Counted from the first letter of the stretch, positions 1 to 7,309 are shown. The stretch: DNA of 12,815 nucleotides from Kofleriaceae bacterium (GCA_024642805.1 JAHEAK010000080.1:1-12815), one strand, 5' to 3'. A program made the numbers and translations. Notes: generated by a model from the letters alone, not told the origin.

Positions 1-287
1 TCTTCCTCGCTCCAAAAAGCTCCCGAGGGCTGGTTACCAGCGTCATCGCCATCACCCGCGCCAGTGCCATTGGATGCGGCGTTAGCCAGCGCCATGAGAT
101 CATCGGCGCCTGCCTGCGCGCTCGGATCGAATGGGTGCGCCTTGCCATTCTCGTCGAGGTACACGCCCTTGGGGGCATCGATGCGGGTTTCGCCTTCGCT
201 GGTGGTGAGGGTCGCCCATCCCGTGTAGAGGACGAGGGCGAGGGTGGCTGAAGCGGCAAGGACCTTGTGGCGTTTGAGGAGTTTCAT
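1..287 (-). CDS. Possible separate exported-protein start inside the anti-sigma frame (alternative model, partial)
   Basis: In the same frame as the anti-sigma factor, an ATG at 287 begins MKLLKRHKVLAASATLALVL, which reads like a signal peptide or signal anchor: a basic n-region (K, K, R, H, K) then a 16-20 residue hydrophobic stretch. After it come about 65 hydrophilic residues rich in Gly, Asp, Ala and Asn that reach the window edge with no family I recognise. If this were a second membrane pass of the anti-sigma, its positive residues would lie on the periplasmic side, against the positive-inside rule. The ATG also sits in an ATGA, so a TGA in the neighbouring frame (284-286) overlaps it as stop-start overlaps usually do. 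No strong ribosome binding site is visible. This is an alternative reading, not an extra certain gene; an in-frame fusion is equally possible. Confidence 0.35.
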   Translation of the reverse strand, partial: MKLLKRHKVLAASATLALVLYTGWATLTTSEGETRIDAPKGVYLDENGKAHPFDPSAQAGADDLMALANAASNGTGAGDGDDAGNQPSGAFWSEE

Positions 288-944
288 GGCTTGATCTTCG
301 CTGGCAAGTGCGATGGCGGCGTGTCCGCGCATGCGCAGGGTGGTGTTGGGCAAGGAACCTGGTGTGATGGAGAACGCGCTACGGGCATCGACTTCGAGCG
401 ACCCGCGTTCGAGTTGGCAAGTGCTGCGAGTGCGTAGCGCCAGCGTGCTAGAGACGCCCAGCTCGAGCTTGGCCCTAGGCAAGAGGACCTGCGCGCGCTG
501 CGAGGCCTGGGTGGAAAGCGAGAAGGGCAGGGCCTGATCGATAGCGACGCCCTGCACCTCGGTTCGGCCACGGCTCGTCACCAGCGACGCGCCATGGGTC
601 GCGCTGACGCGTGCCAAGAGCGGCGATGGTTTTTCGCGCACCTGCCAGAGCGCGATCAGTAGCGCGCAAAAGGCGGCGGCCAGCGACAGGCGCCGCCACG
701 GGCGCGCTCGGCGACCCTCGGCCAGTTGCTCCATCAAGGCCACGCTCAGGTCGATTTGTGCGGCTTGCTCGTGTTGGTGCTCGGCCAGCGAGCGCATGCG
801 CTGCGCCAGCGCATGGCTCTCTTTGCATAGAGTCGCGCAGCTCGGGCAGCTCTTGCTGTGCTCGGCGAGCTCTGCGGGCAAGGCGGCCTGCAGATCCTCA
901 GCGAGAGCCTGCTCGATGTGCGTGCACAGCTCACTGGTGGCCAT
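1..944 (-). CDS. Zinc-type anti-sigma factor with FecR-like region (partial, runs off left edge)
   Basis: I translated this frame by hand: it is open from ATG at 944 to base 1 (at least 314 residues). The N-terminal 80 residues form a cytoplasmic domain with H29-x3-C33-x2-C36, the HX3CX2C motif of zinc-binding anti-sigma (ZAS) proteins. A hydrophobic helix follows at about 86-100 (LSLAAAFCALLIALW). Residues about 115-215 resemble a FecR-type periplasmic beta domain, with a run such as QLERGSLEVDARSAFSI. Its start overlaps the end of the ECF sigma gene by 14 bp, the usual layout of a sigma/anti-sigma pair made by translational coupling. Expected role: hold the neighbouring sigma factor at the membrane until a periplasmic signal arrives. 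Oddity: from Met220 the frame continues into a second basic-plus-hydrophobic segment and an acidic, Gly/Ala-rich tail, listed separately. The anti-sigma call is firm for residues 1-215; whether the rest belongs to the same polypeptide is open. Confidence 0.8.
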   Translation of the reverse strand, partial: MATSELCTHIEQALAEDLQAALPAELAEHSKSCPSCATLCKESHALAQRMRSLAEHQHEQAAQIDLSVALMEQLAEGRRARPWRRLSLAAAFCALLIALWQVREKPSPLLARVSATHGASLVTSRGRTEVQGVAIDQALPFSLSTQASQRAQVLLPRAKLELGVSSTLALRTRSTCQLERGSLEVDARSAFSITPGSLPNTTLRMRGHAAIALASEDQAMKLLKRHKVLAASATLALVLYTGWATLTTSEGETRIDAPKGVYLDENGKAHPFDPSAQAGADDLMALANAASNGTGAGDGDDAGNQPSGAFWSEE

Positions 945-1530
945 CTTGCAGTTCCTTTCGCAGAGCGGCGAGTCCGCGATGCAGTCGAGACTTGATCGTG
1001 CCCATGCGCAGCCCGGTCATGGTCTTGATTTCGGTGAGCTCGAGGCCCTCAAAGTGGCGAAGCACGATCAGGTCGCGATGGTCGGCGCTGAGCCCTTGCA
1101 GGGCAGCCTGGAGTGCTACGTCCTCGCCTTGCATATCGCTGAAGGCGGCCGCCGCACTGCGCACCTGGCTTGCGCGCTCGGTCAGTCGCTCTTGCGCCTT
1201 GCTCTTCTTGAGGTGTGCCAGGCAACGCAAGCGCGCGATCTTGAGTAAGAAGAACTCCAGTTTGCCGTCCTCCCGATAGCTCTTGCGCTCGCGCCATAGC
1301 GTCAAGAACACCTCTTGGCTGAGATCCTGGGCGTGATGGCTGTCGCCGACAAATCGCAGGCTATAGGCAAGAATGCGAGTCTGATGGCGGCGAACGATGC
1401 GCCGAAAGGCATCGTGGTCTCCCAAACAGAGAGCCTTCATGTCCTGGGCGTCGAGACTGGGCATTGCTATGACTGCGCTCGCGCGCATGGCCGAGGCCAT
1501 CACAGAAAAGGCTGGCAGGGAAGCACCCAT
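931..1530 (-). CDS. ECF-family RNA polymerase sigma factor (sigma-70 family)
   Basis: The 199-residue frame has the two domains of an ECF sigma factor. Region 2 lies at about 38-108 (DAFRRIVRRHQ, then HAQDLSQEVFLTLWR, the helix that contacts core polymerase and the -10 element). Region 4 lies at about 143-193 (LSADHRDLIVLRHFEGLELTEI, then MGTIKSRLHRGLAALRK, the helix-turn-helix for the -35 element). There is no sigma-1.1 or sigma-3 domain, as expected for ECF. Start uncertain: ATG at 1530 is the longest option, but the first 22 residues are Ala-rich and lie outside the family core. ATG at 1464 (MPSLDAQDMKALC) gives the usual N-terminal length; 1500, 1488 and 1440 are also ATG. None has a clear Shine-Dalgarno. 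The gene overlaps the downstream anti-sigma factor by 14 bp, so it is probably controlled by it. Target promoters cannot be told from sequence. Confidence 0.93.
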   Translation of the reverse strand: MGASLPAFSVMASAMRASAVIAMPSLDAQDMKALCLGDHDAFRRIVRRHQTRILAYSLRFVGDSHHAQDLSQEVFLTLWRERKSYREDGKLEFFLLKIARLRCLAHLKKSKAQERLTERASQVRSAAAAFSDMQGEDVALQAALQGLSADHRDLIVLRHFEGLELTEIKTMTGLRMGTIKSRLHRGLAALRKELQDGHQ

Positions 1531-1559
1531 CTACAAGCCAAGTGCCGATGTCGCGCAAA

Positions 1560-1565
1560 GGTTCC
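1560..1565 (-). promoter_or_regulatory. GGAACC, candidate ECF -35 element upstream of the sigma gene
   Basis: Read on the minus strand this is GGAACC followed by TTT, matching the GGAAC core of many ECF-sigma -35 elements. It lies 30 bp before the longest sigma start (1530) and 96 bp before the more family-like start (1464). ECF factors often drive their own gene. The six bases 16 positions downstream are ACTTGG, which do not resemble a typical ECF -10 (CGTC or TCTA-like), so only half of the promoter is supported. Confidence 0.2.
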
Positions 1566-1693
1566 CTGCTCGGCGAAGAAAAAACCTACCCGATGGCCGG
1601 CGCTCTTCCATGCGCGCGTCGAGGACCTAAATTACCTGAATGAATCCGAATGTATGCGGGCTTTGCTCGCAGATCTCTTGCTTGCTTCGGGCG

Positions 1694-3748
1694 CTACAGA
1701 TCCAGGCCGAGACCGGCGGTCAGGCGCGGTCCACGGGCAGTCGCCTGCAGATTTGCTTCATCGAATCGACTGTAGAAGTAGCCTGCTTCGAGGACGATCA
1801 AGGCGGGCCCCACGCTCTTGCGCGCTCCCAGGATGCCGCCGAAAGCCGGCCGAGTCGCGCTTTCGGTGACCATGCCCGATGCACTCGACGATGTGGTGAA
1901 GGCACTGAAAGACGCGCCCATGGCACCGCCCCCGTAGACCTGCACCGGCCAGTGAAATTCGTAGACGGCTCTGGCCATGATCGCAAGCGATCGGAACTTG
2001 CTATCGACGCTCAGTCCACTCACCTCGTCGCTTTGGGTCTGGCGATTGGCAAAGTAGCCAGTCTCCATGCCAAGCGCTAAGCTCTGCCGACCGAGCGGTA
2101 CGCGAAACGAGGCATCCGCGGCCAGCGCCAGGTCCGTGCTCTTGGCAAAGTGGTTGGCGACGCCAAGGCGGGCACTGCCAACGAAACGCGAAGGTGTGGC
2201 GTCGAGATCGATGGTCAGGCTCGAGGATGGCCCGTCGACGGCGCGCGCCGTGATTTGATCGGAGCCATCGCTGCGTCGGAAGGGGCCGATATACTGATAA
2301 CGCACGGGCCCGTCTTCAGCTGCCGGTAAGGCTTGCAAGCTGCCTTGGCTAGCGTCCACGACCAGCGCGCCCGGCGAAGTCGAATTGCCAAAGGCGTCGA
2401 AGGCCCGCAAGGTAATGATGGCCGTGTCCTCCTGATTGGCTCGCACACGGGTATCGCTGCTCCGCAGGACCAGCTTGGCCACCGGACCGGGGGCAAGGCG
2501 CAGCGTGGCACGTGCTTCGAGCTTGGTGTCGACGATGGTTGCGCTCACCTGGGCTTCGGCGTTTTCCGAGACCTTGGTTCCGGGCGTCCAACGGGCGACA
2601 AAGCTGGTCTCACTGAGCGTTTCCACATCGGAGAGCTCGCCGATGTCGCTGGTCAGCACTGGTTGCACCTTGCGCGGCAGGCGCATGCCCGGGTAGTGCA
2701 GGTCGATGTGTACCTCGATCGGCGTCGCTTCGCCGGCTACGAAAGTGCTGCGGTCGAGTGCTACATCGATACGATCGGGAGCCTCAGGTGGAAGCTCGGC
2801 CTGGCAAAAAACGGCCGGAGCTGGCGAATCTTTGAGATTGACGCTCAAGGTGGACGAGGCCTGCGCGGCAGGCGTGTCGACGCGGAAGCGTGTCGAATAG
2901 ACGCCGGGCTGGCGCTCTGCCGTGGAGCTGAGCGTGCCAATCGAAGCACTCAGCTCGAAGCGCGCGTCGCGCAGTGGATTGCCCTGGGCATCGAAGGCGA
3001 GCACAAGGAGGTCATCGCCGCCGGAGGGACAAATCCCAAAGACCTGCTGAAGGTGTGGGACGCCCAGCTCTTGGGCTTCCTGCTTTTGATTGCCAAGTGC
3101 GTCAGAACTCACCAGGGTCGCGCTTGCAAAGCCGGGCGGCACGATGATCTCGATGCGTCCTGATCCTTTGCGATCGAGTTTGATAGGTCCAAAGATGCTA
3201 CCGGCCAGGTGTACTTCCACCTGCGCCTTGGGCTCCGAGTCGATGCGCAGAGTCGGCTGCCCATGTAGAGGTATACCGAGGAAGTCGATAACGCTCCGGT
3301 CTTGGTTGTATGCAGCGATGACGGCAACCTGGGGAAAACGAGTCGGCGGCGGGGTGTATGTTGCGACGAGGCGACCGTCGCGAAGCACGGGAAGGGAAAG
3401 GCTTCCAGCGCTAGCGACGATCTTGAGTGGCGTGTCGACATTCTTGAGGCTGACTTCCACAGCTCCGTCCTTGCCGAGCAAGAGCGAGACCGGGCCAGTC
3501 ATCTGCAGCGGGCCCTTGAGGCTCCGCGTGGGTGGTTGTTTGGGCTGCGCTTGTTTGCCGTGGGGGTGGGCGGGTTGAGCCCGTTGTTGAGCCCGTTGTT
3601 GAGCCAGGGCGTGGCAAGGCAGCGCGCTCACGATGGCCACCGCAATGACGAGGGGCAAGCGAGCGCCGGCCCTTGATGCCATTCGCTGGTGGCACTCGAC
3701 ACCTGAGGCCACGCGTAGCTCTCCACAAGCCCTTGCTCGCTGACTCAC
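1694..3748 (-). CDS. Exported Ig-like repeat protein with C-terminal outer-membrane beta-barrel
   Basis: No named orthologue recognised. Numbered from the GTG at 3751: an extended basic N-terminus; a Sec signal peptide at about 24-50 (hydrophobic LPLVIAVAIVSALP, cleavage likely after ALA50); a Gln/Ala/Pro/His-rich linker at 51-77; then several beta-rich Ig/invasin-like domains at roughly 82-170, 245-315, 325-415 and 423-515. Tell-tale phrases are AFDAQGNPL and AFDAFGNSTSPGALV, typical of bacterial Ig-like folds. Residues about 521-685 look like an 8-strand outer-membrane barrel: alternating residues, many aromatics and Gly (VYGGGAMGASFSAF, VLEAGYFYSRF), ending GLGLDL. The Ig part is N-terminal to the barrel, so it could face the periplasm. 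Start: AGGAG lies 7 bases before GTG 3748 and 4 before GTG 3751; 3748 forms a GTGA overlap with the stop of the FecR-type gene. ATG 3682 would give a shorter signal peptide but has no Shine-Dalgarno. Last gene of the operon. Confidence 0.8.
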   Translation of the reverse strand: MSQRARACGELRVASGVECHQRMASRAGARLPLVIAVAIVSALPCHALAQQRAQQRAQPAHPHGKQAQPKQPPTRSLKGPLQMTGPVSLLLGKDGAVEVSLKNVDTPLKIVASAGSLSLPVLRDGRLVATYTPPPTRFPQVAVIAAYNQDRSVIDFLGIPLHGQPTLRIDSEPKAQVEVHLAGSIFGPIKLDRKGSGRIEIIVPPGFASATLVSSDALGNQKQEAQELGVPHLQQVFGICPSGGDDLLVLAFDAQGNPLRDARFELSASIGTLSSTAERQPGVYSTRFRVDTPAAQASSTLSVNLKDSPAPAVFCQAELPPEAPDRIDVALDRSTFVAGEATPIEVHIDLHYPGMRLPRKVQPVLTSDIGELSDVETLSETSFVARWTPGTKVSENAEAQVSATIVDTKLEARATLRLAPGPVAKLVLRSSDTRVRANQEDTAIITLRAFDAFGNSTSPGALVVDASQGSLQALPAAEDGPVRYQYIGPFRRSDGSDQITARAVDGPSSSLTIDLDATPSRFVGSARLGVANHFAKSTDLALAADASFRVPLGRQSLALGMETGYFANRQTQSDEVSGLSVDSKFRSLAIMARAVYEFHWPVQVYGGGAMGASFSAFTTSSSASGMVTESATRPAFGGILGARKSVGPALIVLEAGYFYSRFDEANLQATARGPRLTAGLGLDL
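3574..3604. repeat. Tandem 12-bp repeat (about 2.6 copies) inside the Ig-barrel gene
   Basis: GTTGAGCCCGTT occurs at 3574-3585 and 3586-3597, and seven bases of a third copy follow (3598-3604). On the coding strand it encodes the RAQQRAQQRAQP stretch just after the predicted signal-peptide cleavage site. The period is a multiple of three, so copy-number change would lengthen or shorten the linker without breaking the frame. Confidence 0.85.
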
Positions 3749-4686
3749 CACTCGACTCCTGTCTGCACATCGGGAGCCTTTGAGTCGACGAGGACCTCAG
3801 GTAAGGTCTGCGCCTTCGTCCTGCCAATGGCGTCCTCGACGACAAGCTTCAGGCGATTTCGACCCTCGCGCAGCGTAACCTTGGTTTCGAACATGCCCCG
3901 CTCATTGGCCTGCACACGCACGGTGCCGATGCTGACAATGGCACCCGGAGTCGTCGTACCGCGCACGATGGTTTCTCGTACGCGCAACTGCTGGGCGGTC
4001 TTGCCGACCTTGAGTAGCAGCGCCGTGGGAAGTGTTTCGGGACGCGAGGGTGGACCATCGCCGATGACCACGGATTGCTGTCCCTCTGTGACCTCGACGC
4101 TGCCACCGGCCGCGTTGACCGCGACTTTACCGCGACGAGATGCGACAGCCACTTGCCCTTTGCCAGTCGAAATCACCGAGAACTCACCGTCGTCGGTTTC
4201 CGCCAACGCACTCGAACCGCGAGCGGCAACTCGCAGTCTCGACTCGCTCGCTGCGACCACGTTGGCAGCCAGACGGCCATCGACGATTTCGACTGTCGAC
4301 AGCCCGCTGCTCAAGAAGGGCACCGTGAACTCACCGGCCAGTTCGACGGTTGTGCCTTGCTCACCGATTTCTAGCGTGGCGCTCGCGTCGAGCCCGACCG
4401 TTCGCAGCGCGTCACTTACGCTGACCAAGTCGCCAACCGCTAGGGGCTGCCACTCGCCCGATTCGTCTCGTCGCTCCAGGCTGCCTTTGAGCGCGCGCAC
4501 CTTGACCTGCTCGGTCTCGGGAACGAGGGCTATGTCCTCGACGGCAGCGTCGTTGGCGCTTGCAATCGCGCGCTCGACGGCGGGGCTCTGTGCCTCGTCT
4601 GTGGCGAAGAGCTGGTTGTAGACCAAATAGCCAGCCATGAAGACAACGAGAAGAATGGCGGCAGCCGTTGCCAGTCTCCTGCCCAT
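3745..4686 (-). CDS. Membrane-anchored FecR-domain protein with C-terminal Ig-like domain
   Basis: The protein has 313 residues. An N-terminal signal anchor (about 7-25, TAAAILLVVFMAGYLVYNQLF) with basic GRR before it places the rest in the periplasm. Residues about 80-210 form a FecR-type beta repeat region (WQPLAVGDLVSVSDALRT, then TLEIGEQGTTVELAG, and SVEVTEGQQSVVIGDG), the fold found in FecR anti-sigma factors and in peptidoglycan- or envelope-associated proteins. Residues about 232-305 form an Ig-like domain of the glucodextranase-B/Big type (VRGTTTPGAIVSIGTVRVQANERGMF read as consecutive strands). It has no cytoplasmic anti-sigma domain, so it is not a classical FecR regulator. A strong GGAGG lies 7 bases before the ATG, which overlaps the stop of the kinase gene by one base (TGATG). 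The next gene starts within its stop (GTGA). It probably works with the Ig-barrel protein in the periplasm. Confidence 0.85.
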   Translation of the reverse strand: MGRRLATAAAILLVVFMAGYLVYNQLFATDEAQSPAVERAIASANDAAVEDIALVPETEQVKVRALKGSLERRDESGEWQPLAVGDLVSVSDALRTVGLDASATLEIGEQGTTVELAGEFTVPFLSSGLSTVEIVDGRLAANVVAASESRLRVAARGSSALAETDDGEFSVISTGKGQVAVASRRGKVAVNAAGGSVEVTEGQQSVVIGDGPPSRPETLPTALLLKVGKTAQQLRVRETIVRGTTTPGAIVSIGTVRVQANERGMFETKVTLREGRNRLKLVVEDAIGRTKAQTLPEVLVDSKAPDVQTGVEW

Positions 4687-5453
4687 CAGGGCGCCTCCTC
4701 TGGATTTTGAAGGGCGGGCAAGCGCACCTGCAGACTGGCACCGCCAAGCTCGCTCTCGCCGACCGCGAGGGTGCCGTCGATCGCGTGCAGGATGTCCTGG
4801 CTGACCGCCAGGCCCAGACCTGTGCCCATCGGCTTGGTGGTGAACTTGCGCTCGAAGATACGTTCGCGATGCTCGGCAGGGACGCCTGGGCCCGAGTCAT
4901 CGAAGGACACGCACACCAGGCCCTGGTCTTCACGAACGATGCTAATCCGAACGGTGCCGCCTTCGGGCGTCGCTTGCATGGCGTTGAGCAGCAGATTCAA
5001 GAAGACCTGCCCGAGAGAGGAGGGATCGGCATGCACCCGCCACTCGGAGCTCGGTTCGGGACACACGAGCGCCAAGCGCTTCATACCCATCTGATGCTGC
5101 ACCAGGCGCGAAGAGGAAACGATGACCTCGCTCAGGTTGATGTCCCGAAGCTGAGGCGACGAGAGCATTCCTTGGGTTGCCGTCGTAGAAATCTGCGCGA
5201 GAAGTGTTGCGTGCAAGTGGATGCAGCGCTGTGCCTCGGTCTCGATGAGCTTCAAGATCTCGGCCATCTTTGCCGGATCGTGTTGTCGGCGCTGGCCGAC
5301 CTGCGCAAACGACAAGATAGCGGTCAGGATGTTCCGGGACTCGTGGCTGACGCCAGCGAGAAGCTCGCCGACCGCGACCATCTTTTGCAGATTCGCGTCG
5401 GTTGGCTCCGGTGGGATCGCAGGAGGCGCGTCGTTTGTGTCGGTTGGTTTCAT
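4686..5453 (-). CDS. Short soluble histidine kinase without a sensor domain
   Basis: The protein has 255 residues, and almost all of it is kinase core. The HisKA phosphoacceptor is H37 (GVSHESRN). The ATP-binding domain shows the N-box with N157 (FLNLLLNAMQATPEGG), the G1 box DDSGPG (185-190), the F-box IFERKFTTK (199-207) and the G2 box GTGLGLA (210-216). All catalytic boxes look intact. The first 20 residues are Pro/Asp/Thr-rich and there is no transmembrane segment, PAS or GAF domain, so any input must come from a partner protein. It starts 4 bp after the stop of the HAMP kinase and ends in a TGATG overlap with the FecR-type gene. Phosphate may go to one of the receivers encoded upstream in the operon; the partner cannot be assigned from sequence. 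Confidence 0.93.
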   Translation of the reverse strand: MKPTDTNDAPPAIPPEPTDANLQKMVAVGELLAGVSHESRNILTAILSFAQVGQRRQHDPAKMAEILKLIETEAQRCIHLHATLLAQISTTATQGMLSSPQLRDINLSEVIVSSSRLVQHQMGMKRLALVCPEPSSEWRVHADPSSLGQVFLNLLLNAMQATPEGGTVRISIVREDQGLVCVSFDDSGPGVPAEHRERIFERKFTTKPMGTGLGLAVSQDILHAIDGTLAVGESELGGASLQVRLPALQNPEEAP

Positions 5454-5457
5454 AGGT

Positions 5458-7296
5458 TCACGCTAGGTGGGCTCGCTGTGTGGCGACAGGAAAGATCAAG
5501 GTCATGGTGGTGCCTTCGCCGAGCTTGCTACGCACACGCACGATGCCGTGGTTCGCGGTAATGATCTGATGGGCCTCGGCGAGCCCCAGTCCCTGTCCAA
5601 GCCAGTGATCCTTGAGAGTGAAGAAGGGCTCAAAGATCTTCTCGATGGCCTCTGGTGGAATGCCTTTACCGGAATCGCCAATCTCGATCTCGACGAGTCT
5701 GGCGTCCAGTCGTCTGCACGAGAGGCGCAGCTTGCGTTGCGCGCCTTGCATGGCTTTGATCGAATTGTCCAGCATGTGAACCAGCGCTCCCTGCAGCTGC
5801 ATTCGCTGTACGTAGATGTTCGGGGTATCGGGCTGACGATCAATGACCACATCGATCTTGGCCTCGTCGACTCGCGTCTGGACGATCTGCAGGGCGGCCT
5901 CCAGGATGTCCTCGGGCTTCTGGTCGGTCATGCCTCGTCCCGAGGTCTCGGAGAGAGTCTGCATGCGCTGCACGATGTCGCGAATGCGCAGCGCACTCTC
6001 GGCGAGCTTGTTGAGCACCACGGCCTGCTTGTCTTGCGATGGATCTTTTGCGGCGCGTGCCTCGAGCACCTGCGCGAAACTGATCACGGCGGTAAGTGGG
6101 TTGTTGATCTCGTGCGCGATGCCGGCGCTCATGGCCGCTACCGCCGCCAGCTTTCTCGACTCCAGTAGTTGTCCCTGCGCATCCGAGAGCGCCTGGGTGC
6201 GCTCCTCGACTCGATGCGTGAGCTCCTGGTTCCAGCTTTGAATCTCGGCACACATCGCGTTGAAAGCGGTCGAGAGCTGCGCAAATTCGTCTCGCCCTTC
6301 GACGGGAATCGACACGGCGTAGTTTCCCTTGGCAATCTCGGCAGTGGCTCCGGCCAAGGTGGCGACCGGGCGTGTGATCGCTCGAGCCAGGTACAGACCG
6401 GCAAGGAGCGCACCCAACGCGCCCAGGGCAATCCAAAAGATGACCTGATTGCGAATACGACGGCCAGGCGCAAAGGCCACCGAAGCAGGCTGAGTGGTCA
6501 CCATGGTCCAGCCAGGGCCAGCAGGTGAGGCCGCGGCAAGCACGTCTCGCTGATCACCGTCTCGGTAGCGCATCGTCGTCGATGTCTCGATGGGCAGACG
6601 CGCCAAGAGTGTTTCGCCGAGTTGGATGTGGTTGCTACCAGAACACAGAAGGGTGCGATCGCGATTGACGAGGCTAATCTCGAGATCAGCGGCGCGCGAG
6701 CTGGCCAATGCCTCACATAGGCGCTGCAGAGAAATTCCGACGCCGACCACCCAATCGTGCCCATCTGGGCCGGCCACCGAGAATGCGATCGGCACGATGG
6801 CGGCGCTTGTCGCTGTTGGTGGCACCGGCGAGCCGATGCTCACGCCCGAGTGTAGGGCTTCGGCCAAGGGCAATCGACGGCCGAATTCCTGAAGCTCTTG
6901 AGAATCCATGATCACATGGCTGGTGAGGGATGCGGTCTCGGTTCTTGCATCGCGGTAGACGCTAGGACCAATGCCCGTGCCTTCGCTATCTAGGACGGCA
7001 ACCACCGCTATGTCGTCGAGTTGATCGTAAATCAACCACTGCACCTGCGCGAGCTCCCCCTCGTTCAGTGCGCTCCAGTCGATGCGCTCGCGGATCAAGT
7101 CGGAGAGCACGTCAGTGGCGTTGTTCATGAGATTTTCGGAGCGAGCGGCTCCGAGCTCAGCGGTCTTTTCGTGCAGCTCTTTGAGAGTCTCGCCGAAGGA
7201 TTGCTGATGCAGGTTGAGCATGGTGTACGCCGATATGGATATCGGCAGCAGCGCCACGAAGATCACGATGGTGATGAGCTTGAGCCGAACACTCAT
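5458..7296 (-). CDS. Membrane sensor histidine kinase (periplasmic sensor, HAMP, HisKA, HATPase)
   Basis: The protein has 612 residues. TM1 is at about 7-25 and TM2 at about 284-303, enclosing a periplasmic region of roughly 255 residues. Its size and phrases such as VLDSEGTGIGPSVY, VVGVGISL and SLVNRDRTLLCSG suit a Cache-type ligand-binding fold. HAMP spans about 304-357 (RAITRPVATLAGATAEIAKG). A short coiled coil follows (VEERTQALSDAQGQL). HisKA has H395 in AGIAHEINNPLTAV. The ATP-binding domain has N511 in MLDNSIKAM, G1 DSGKGIP (541-547), F-box IFEPFFTLKD (554-563) and G2 GQGLGLA (567-573). All motifs are intact, so it should be active. AGGCGG a few bases before the ATG is a moderate ribosome binding site. 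It begins 13 bp after the response-regulator stop. It is the only protein of the cluster with an evident external sensor plus kinase, hence a likely entry point of the relay. Confidence 0.95.
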   Translation of the reverse strand: MSVRLKLITIVIFVALLPISISAYTMLNLHQQSFGETLKELHEKTAELGAARSENLMNNATDVLSDLIRERIDWSALNEGELAQVQWLIYDQLDDIAVVAVLDSEGTGIGPSVYRDARTETASLTSHVIMDSQELQEFGRRLPLAEALHSGVSIGSPVPPTATSAAIVPIAFSVAGPDGHDWVVGVGISLQRLCEALASSRAADLEISLVNRDRTLLCSGSNHIQLGETLLARLPIETSTTMRYRDGDQRDVLAAASPAGPGWTMVTTQPASVAFAPGRRIRNQVIFWIALGALGALLAGLYLARAITRPVATLAGATAEIAKGNYAVSIPVEGRDEFAQLSTAFNAMCAEIQSWNQELTHRVEERTQALSDAQGQLLESRKLAAVAAMSAGIAHEINNPLTAVISFAQVLEARAAKDPSQDKQAVVLNKLAESALRIRDIVQRMQTLSETSGRGMTDQKPEDILEAALQIVQTRVDEAKIDVVIDRQPDTPNIYVQRMQLQGALVHMLDNSIKAMQGAQRKLRLSCRRLDARLVEIEIGDSGKGIPPEAIEKIFEPFFTLKDHWLGQGLGLAEAHQIITANHGIVRVRSKLGEGTTMTLIFPVATQRAHLA

Positions 7297-7309
7297 CGCG
7301 CGCCGCCTG

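Noticed and set aside
611..1279. Plus-strand open frame of 222 codons across the sigma/anti-sigma junction
   Set aside because: It is Arg/Ala/Ser-rich without motifs and lies antisense to two well-supported genes.
1565..1610. Possible intrinsic terminator after the Ig-barrel gene (minus-strand T-run GGTTTTTTC near 1579-1587)
   Set aside because: I could not build a stable GC stem immediately before the T-run; only 3-4 broken pairs form.
2333..3163. Long plus-strand open frame of 276 codons opposite the Ig-barrel gene
   Set aside because: The minus strand carries a clear signal peptide, Ig phrases and barrel here. The plus reading has no domain logic and is a typical by-product of high-GC codon use.
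3827..4621. Plus-strand open frame of 264 codons, Ser/Thr/Arg-rich
   Set aside because: It mirrors the FecR-domain gene; its composition is that of an antisense frame.
4668..5561. Plus-strand open frame of 297 codons opposite the soluble histidine kinase
   Set aside because: The minus strand shows all kinase boxes; the plus frame gives no recognisable protein and spans gene boundaries.
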